Positions 58,665 to 64,000 of a stretch of DNA of 64,000 nt are shown one piece after another. Source of the stretch: Cannabis sativa (taxonomy: Eukaryota; Streptophyta; Magnoliopsida; Rosales; Cannabaceae). The notes under the pieces are model-generated. The model saw only the letters and a list, made by a program, of their open reading frames with translations. It made no database searches and was not told the origin of the DNA. Every line of letters begins with the position of its first letter. Position 1 is the stretch's first letter. The stretch spans positions 31,857,660-31,921,659 of the forward strand of contig NC_083601.1 in NCBI RefSeq assembly GCF_029168945.1, in the 5' to 3' direction. Both the position numbers and the translations under genes were made by a program.

Positions 58665-60980
58665 TCAAAATTTGTCACATGCAAACACTATAGCCAGCAT
58701 CTCTTTTTCTGTAGTAGCGTAATTCAGTTGGGCATCATTCAAGGTTTTGCTTGCATAGTAAATGGTTCTGAATACCTTGTCAACCCGTTGTCCCAAAACT
58801 GCTCCAATCGCATAATCACTTGCATCGCACATGATTTCAAAAGGTAATTCCCAGTTTGGTGTAGTCACGATCGGTGCTGAGATTAACTTATCCTTGAGAA
58901 TCTGGAATGCTTCAAGACAATCTTTCCCAAATTCAAAAGGTACTCCACTAGCGAGAAGATTGGATAGCGGTTTGGCAACTTTGGAGAAGTCTTTGATAAA
59001 TCTTCTATAGAACCCGGCATGACCCAAAAAGCTTCGAACTCCCTTAACTGAAACTGGGGGAGGCAAGTTCTCAATTGTAGATACTTTGGCTCTGTCAACC
59101 TCAATACCTTCTTTCGAGATTTTGTGTCCCAGCACTATTCCTTCCGTAACCATGAAATGGCATTTTTCCGAGTTCAACACCAAATTAGAATCTTCACACC
59201 TTGTTAAAACCAATTCCAAGTTGCTTAAACATTGGTCAAACGATGAACCAAACACTGAAAAATCATCCATGAACACCTCGATGCATTTTTCTATTAGATC
59301 TGAAAATATGGCCATCATACACCTCTGAAATGTTGCTGGAGCATTACACAGTCCAAATGGCATTCGTCGAAAAGCAAAAGTACCATATGGACATGTGAAT
59401 GTTGTTTTCTCTTGATCTTCCGGTGCTATAGCTATTTGGTGATACCCTGAGTACCCATCAAGGAAACAATAGTACTCTTGACCTGCCAACTTGTCTAACA
59501 TCTGATCAATGAATGGGAGTGGAAAGTGATCTTTTCTTGTGGCCTTGTTGAGTTTTCGGTAGTCAATGCAAATTCTCCATCCTGTGACAGTTCTGGTTGG
59601 GATGAGTTCATTCTTTTCATTCTTCACCACCGTCATCCCTCCTTTCTTTGGAACAACTTGGACTGGACTTACCCATTTACTATCTGAAATAGGATACGCT
59701 ACCCCGGCATCTAACCACTTTAAGACTTCTTTTCTGACAACCTCCTTCATTGGTGGATTTAATCTTCGTTGTGCATCAATGGTAGGCTTCACTCCTTCCT
59801 CCATTAAGATTCTGTGCATTACAGTTGAAGGGCTGATGCCTTTAATATCTGCTAAAGTCCATCGAATGGCTTTCGTATGCTTCCTTAGAACCCGCAATAG
59901 CTTGTCTGTCTCTACAGAAGATAGGGAGGATGCCACAATAACAGGAAATGTCTTATTTTCTCCCAAATATTCATACCTGAGATGATCCGGGAGGACTTTT
60001 AACTCTAGTTGAGGAGGCTTTTCAGTAGATGGGGTAGGCTTTGTTGGTATGACTCCTAACTCTTCATAGTATTTTCTATTCAGCGGTCCATAAGAGTCGA
60101 GCCACATAGCATACTCATAAGCTTCCTTACCGTCTTGTTCCACCACCTCTCCTTGAACCAAAGTCAGATTAAGAGGGTCTTCAATATGCGTCTTTGTCTC
60201 CATCAACTGGTCCACCACATCAATTGCAAAACAATTGTCACTAGCCGTAGGGTAGGTCATTGCTTTGAGCACATTAAATACAACTTCATCTCCTTGTACC
60301 CTCAGCTTTAACTCTCCTTTCTGAACATCAATTAGTGCTTTCCCTGTTGCCAAGAAGGGTCTCCCCAGGATGATAGGAACATTGTTGTCTTCTTCCATAT
60401 CCAGAACAATGAAGTCAGCTGGAAAGATGAACTTGTCAACTTTTACTAACACATCCTCAATGACTCCTCTAGGATGAGCTAGTGATCGATCCGCCAATTG
60501 AAGAGTTACCGTGGTTGGCTTTGCTTCACCCAGCTGCAGTCTTTTAAACACTGACAAAGGCATTAAGTTTATACTGGCTCCCAAATCACATAGTGCATTT
60601 ATTCCTTCAATTTTTCCAATAGTACAAGGAATAGTGAAGCTCCCTGGATCTCTGAGTTTTGGAGGGAGTTTCTTCTGTAGAATAGCGCTGCACTCTTCAG
60701 TTAGAGCCACTGTCTCATAATCCTCCATCTTCCTCTTCTTTGACAAAATTTCCTTCATAAACTTCACATAACTTGGCATCTGCTCTAGAGCTTCAGCAAA
60801 AGGAATGTTAATGTGAAGTCTTTTGAAGACTTCTAGAAACTTGGTGAACTGCTTGTCTAAGCTTGACTTTCTGAGCCTCTGAGGATAGGGTATTTTTACA
60901 TGATGATCAATGCTAATAGGTGGAGACTGTTGTGGTAGTGTTGGGCTTTCAGTAGCCTTCTCTGCTGTTGGTGTTTGCAC
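58665..60980 (-). pseudogene. Athila-like pol, protease-reverse transcriptase-RNase H
   Basis: Continuous 771-codon frame. The aspartic protease has L-C-D132-L-G-A-S (DLG instead of DTG/DSG, common in this lineage). The reverse transcriptase spans about residues 430-610, with FMDD at 570-573. RNase H starts near residue 697 (FEIMCDASDYAIG). The frame ends at a TGA at 58665-58667, where related elements continue; CGA to TGA is the simplest change. Upstream, one TAA (60984-60986) separates it in frame from gag. Copying RNA into DNA is its role; this copy is probably dead unless the stops are suppressed. Confidence 0.9.
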
Positions 60981-60983
60981 TGG

Positions 60984-62353
60984 TTAAGCATTTATTTCTT
61001 CATCTACCTCAACTGGTTGTGGTAACTCAGGCCCATCATACTTCTTACCGCTCCTCAGGGTAATTGCTTTGCAGTTTTCTTTGGGATTGACTTCAGTTGT
61101 GCTAGGCAAATTTCCTTGAGGGCGGGTTGCTACCTGAGTTGCTAGCTGGCCCATCTGAGTCTGCAGGTCTTTAATTGAAGATCTAGTTTTAGTCATAAAT
61201 TGAAGCAGTAAATCTGTTTGCAAACTAGAATTTCCACTAGAGGCTTGTTGCTGATTAAACTGTTGGTTCTGATTTCGTTGCTGATAGAACCCACTGTTTC
61301 TTCGGTTGTTACCCTGGTTGAACCCATAATTGTTGTTGTTGTTGTTCTGTGAAAAATTCCCAATGGCCTTAGCTTCATCCATTGGCAAATCATCCACATC
61401 TGCTTGACACTCCGAAAAGTGATGACTTCCTCCACATAACTCACAAACAATTTGGGCTTGTTTAGCTTGCCCTGCAATTATTTTTGTCAATGCCTCAACC
61501 TGAGCTGTTAACTTTGTGATGACATCAACTTCTAACACACCAGCTACCTTCTTAGATTGACTCCTTTCAGTTGGCCACTGCTGATTGTTTAGAGCCATCT
61601 CCTCCAATAGATCATACGCCTCATTAGCACTCTTTCTCATAAAAGCTCCGCCATTCTTGCATCTATTAGAGTTCTAGTATTACCAACCAACCCGTTGTAG
61701 AAGTTGTGAACCAGCATCCACTTCTCTATACCATGATGAGGACACCTCCTAATCAGATCTTTAAACCTCTCCCAAGCCTCATGGAGAGATTCATTATCTT
61801 GTTGGCAGAAATTATTGATTTCTCCTCTCAGTTTTGCAGACTTGGCTGGAGGAAAGAACTTTGACAAGAATTTTGTTGCCAGATCATTCCAGGTGGCAAT
61901 AGAATTGGGTGGCAAGGAGTTCAACCAACTCTTGGCTCGTTCTCTGAGCGAGAATGGAAACAATCTCAGTCGAATGGCATCATCGCTAACTCCATTAACT
62001 TTAAAAGTTTCACAAAGTTCCATGAAGTTAGAGAGATGCAGATTAGGATCTTCAGAAGGGAGGCCACCAAGGCGGGCGAGGCGCACCATTTGAAGGATGG
62101 CAGGTTTAATCTCAAAGTTGTTTGCATCCACTGCCGGTGGCCTGATACATGACTGCACTCCCGTCAGAGTAGGGAGAATGTAATCTCTCAAGCTACGACC
62201 ATTAGCTTGATCTTCCACGACGCCTCCATTATTACCGTTATTACCCCCATTGTTTCCAGCATTATTGTTCACATTGGCAGCCATGATTTCTGATGTTTCG
62301 GCGATTCTTTCGAAACTCTTTCTTGCCTCTTGTTCTTTCGATTCCTCCTGCAA
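60984..62353 (-). pseudogene. Athila-like gag (two frames)
   Basis: The capsid part (ATG at about 62284, to 61637) has an Asn/Gly-rich leader, [36 protein letters not shown] and [21 protein letters not shown], a Retrotrans_gag domain. The second part (61640-60984) has NEAYDLLEEMALNNQQWP and a CCHC-like C-E-L-C-G-G-S-H-H-F-S-E-C knuckle. The two frames overlap by 4 bp and related gags are continuous, so one base has been lost or gained near 61655-61670. Gag packages the genomic RNA. Confidence 0.88.
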
Positions 62354-62534
62354 GTTTTCTCGATTTCAGGATCAACTGGTAATATGACTGCTTGTCCTTG
62401 ACGGCGCATACACTTAGGATTCCTGAAATAGATCAAGAAAAAATATTGCAAGAAAAAGGTTAGAAAATCAGCAAGAGAAAATATACCAAAGTAGAAGTTA
62501 GTATAATTTTATGTAATATTAATCTTTAAACAAT

Positions 62535-62552
62535 TCCCCGGCAACGACGCCA
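62535..62552 (-). promoter_or_regulatory. Athila primer binding site, tRNA-Asp type, one mismatch
   Basis: The minus strand reads TGGCGTCGTTGCCGGGGA, as in copy 1 except one C-to-T change (GCGCC to GCGTC). Six bases from the LTR. Confidence 0.85.
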
Positions 62553-62558
62553 AAAACT

Positions 62559-63789
62559 TGTTGCTATAATTTATAAACACTACGCAAGTATACGCAATCA
62601 AGTAGTAAATCTCACACAGGTGAGGTCGATCCCACAGGGAATTGGATTAAGTACCACTAAACTATACTTATAATTCTATTTGGCAAATCGTAAACAATTA
62701 TGATTTCAGAAAAGTAAAGTAATTCAGAAAACACAAAAAACAGTTGAAGTTTAAGCAATATGAGATGATAGGGAGGAGAATCCTGTTGTTGTTTACCTAA
62801 ATCGTTAATGCTTAATTACTATCCTATTCTTGCAGTGAATGACAGATTATGAAATAACCTAGCTCCTTTCAGATCTTCTAGATTCTAAATCACATGTTAT
62901 CTAATTAATTCCTTAATTAAACTAACATGAAATCAGCATTAAGTAATAATCTACTCGTCACATAAGTCATGTGAATACTTTCGTTTCACATAGAACATCG
63001 ATTATCTTAATTTTAGCATTCTCAATTCTCACTTTTCAGATTTCGAATTGAGATCATAGAGCATGCATAAGGTGATCAATCTTAAACATGAAATTAAACA
63101 CAAATTAAGATAATTTCACAAACAAGAATTGAGGAATGGTAATTAAACATTAACTAGGCAAAACATTAAACAACAATCATCATCCTCCCTAAATGGAAAA
63201 TTTAGTTCAGAAACAAATCCATAACCATTCCTATAGCAATATTCAACATAAATAAATTAAAGAGGAATAAAGAAAAGAACTGTTGGTGGATGAATTTTGG
63301 ATCGTCACTTGAATCTCTGTGCTCTTCCTGCCGCTCTCTGCTGTATTTTAGGGTTTCTGATCGCTCTCTCTGACTTCCAAACGCAGTTTTCTATTTATAA
63401 CTAAAATTTAGGGTTCGATGGACAAAAATGCCCCTGGTCCGTACGGGATCTCGCCGCGGCCATATATGGTGTCGCCGCGGCCAGATTGGTGTTGAAAATA
63501 CGAGGTTCTGTAACTTCACTATGGCCGCGGCGAAGCTTCCTCTCGCCGCGGCGACTGAAGCACATTTTTTCTCCTTCATTCGTTTGGTGTTCTAGCCGCG
63601 GCCAGATGTGCACAATACTTCAGAATTCGTGTTTTCCTTGGCTCAGCCCGTCTTTTGTTGAATTTCTGCCCCCGAGATCTCTTTTATTCCAAAGAACCTG
63701 AAAACATAGAAAACAAGCGTAATTCCGTACAATACAGCGAAAAACGCACATAAAATAGATCCAAAACCTAGGCTAAAAATAGCCTAACA
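62559..63789 (-). repeat. Athila-like 5' LTR (1231 bp)
   Basis: TGTTGCTATA...TAGCCTAACA. TATA box on the minus strand near 63391-63401, with GCCGCGGCC motifs at about 63451-63605 upstream of it. One motif-containing segment of about 20 bp present in the other LTR is missing here, consistent with slippage between motif copies. Confidence 0.95.
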
Positions 63790-63872
63790 AATATCACGTA
63801 TATGACTATGAGAAAAAATTTGATTAAAAAATTATTTCAGATACCAAATCAGATATAAGTGTATCGATGCAT

Positions 63873-64000
63873 AGGGCTAAGCATCGGTCGATTTGGTCGG
63901 TTTTTTTATATAAAAATCTAAAATTCAGTTTTCAGTCTGGATTGGTGCAATCCGAAAACCGACTGACCAATCCAGAATCTATCTTAAAACCGACCATTTT
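63873..64000. mobile_element. Repeat family X, copy 2 (runs off window)
   Basis: AGGGCTAAGCATCGGTCGAT... matches, as the reverse complement, the right 130 bp of the element at 22252-22781 (for example CCAATCCAGAATCTATCTTA). It abuts the end of the split foldback element. Confidence 0.7.

Larger units (their letters stand above)
50650..63789 (-). mobile_element. Complete Athila-like Ty3/gypsy LTR retrotransposon, 13.1 kb
   Basis: Two LTRs begin TGTTGCTATA and end CCTAACA on the plus strand, and the element is flanked by the exact 5-bp duplication AATAT at 50645-50649 and 63790-63794. In minus-strand order: 5' LTR (63789-62559), tRNA-Asp PBS, gag, protease-RT-RNase H, integrase, a GC-motif spacer, a plant-transposon-protein ORF, a long 3' leader, polypurine tract, 3' LTR. 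The gene order, PBS and extra 3' ORF fit Athila. The length includes the nested 1.88-kb solo LTR, so the element itself is about 11.25 kb. Gag and pol are broken by a frameshift and two stops. Confidence 0.95.
45568..63869. mobile_element. Small foldback MITE, copy 2, split by CACTA and Athila insertions
   Basis: The three parts 45568-45821, 50598-50649 and 63790-63869 join into one copy of the family at 8386-8799. The left arm (CTTTATCTGTTTTGACATC, TTTAAGATATTTTACAAAAT) is the inverse of the right arm (TTTTGCAGGATGTCTTAAAT, then ATATGACTATGAG, CAGATATAAGTGTATCGATG). The left end coincides with the target duplication of the Pack-hAT element. Confidence 0.75.

Overview
This is a window of nuclear DNA from a flowering plant, most likely a eudicot. 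It is AT-rich, its genes carry many GT-AG introns, and long stretches are nested plant transposons (Athila-type and Ty1/copia LTR elements, CACTA, hAT-type MITEs, a LINE relic). I cannot name the species from the sequence. No tRNA, rRNA or CRISPR array was recognised.

Three host genes look intact. (1) A pectate lyase on the + strand (4 exons, 15833-20164, 508 aa) with a secretion signal and an unusual hydrophobic C-terminal tail, resembling the PMR6/PLL13 type. (2) A PP2A B56/B' regulatory subunit on the - strand (2 exons, 28557-24885, 494 aa), alpha/beta-like. (3) A KTF1/SPT5-like RNA-directed DNA methylation factor on the - strand (20 exons, 39650-30655, 1668 aa) with NGN/KOW-type segments and a long WG/GW-rich C-terminus. 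All exon junctions were read by eye; the frames close and give uninterrupted products for all three.

The rest is mobile DNA. 1-1915 is the 5' end of an Athila-like element inserted into a Ty1/copia polyprotein (1916-4150). 4652-15430 is AT-rich intergenic DNA with a 926-bp TIR element, an 859-bp perfect-looking foldback, several MITEs (two of one hAT family with clear 8-bp target duplications) and a degenerate ACCCGG-like minisatellite. 21650-23615 is a LINE relic. 40971-41556 is a three-copy tandem repeat of about 196 bp.

The right third is a stack of insertions. 42093-45564 is a hAT-ended element with an 8-bp target duplication, carrying intron-containing fragments of three unrelated host genes (a MUT9-like/CK1-type kinase, a HAD hydrolase and an ABITRAM-like gene), so it looks like a Pack-TYPE gene-capturing transposon. 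Beside it, one small foldback element (halves at 45568-45821, 50598-50649 and 63790-63869) has been split first or second by a CACTA element (45822-50597, TSD GTT) and by a complete Athila-like element (50650-63789, TSD AATAT). The CACTA element encodes a transposase-associated domain joined to a Ulp1-like cysteine protease but no TNP2-type transposase. The Athila element has nearly identical LTRs, gag, pol, and a downstream plant-transposon-protein ORF that is itself split by a 1.88-kb solo LTR (53797-55679, TSD AGCCA).

There is no operon-like cooperation between the genes. A noteworthy juxtaposition is that a core RdDM silencing factor (KTF1) sits between transposon-dense blocks that would be targets of that pathway; this is context only, not evidence of interaction.
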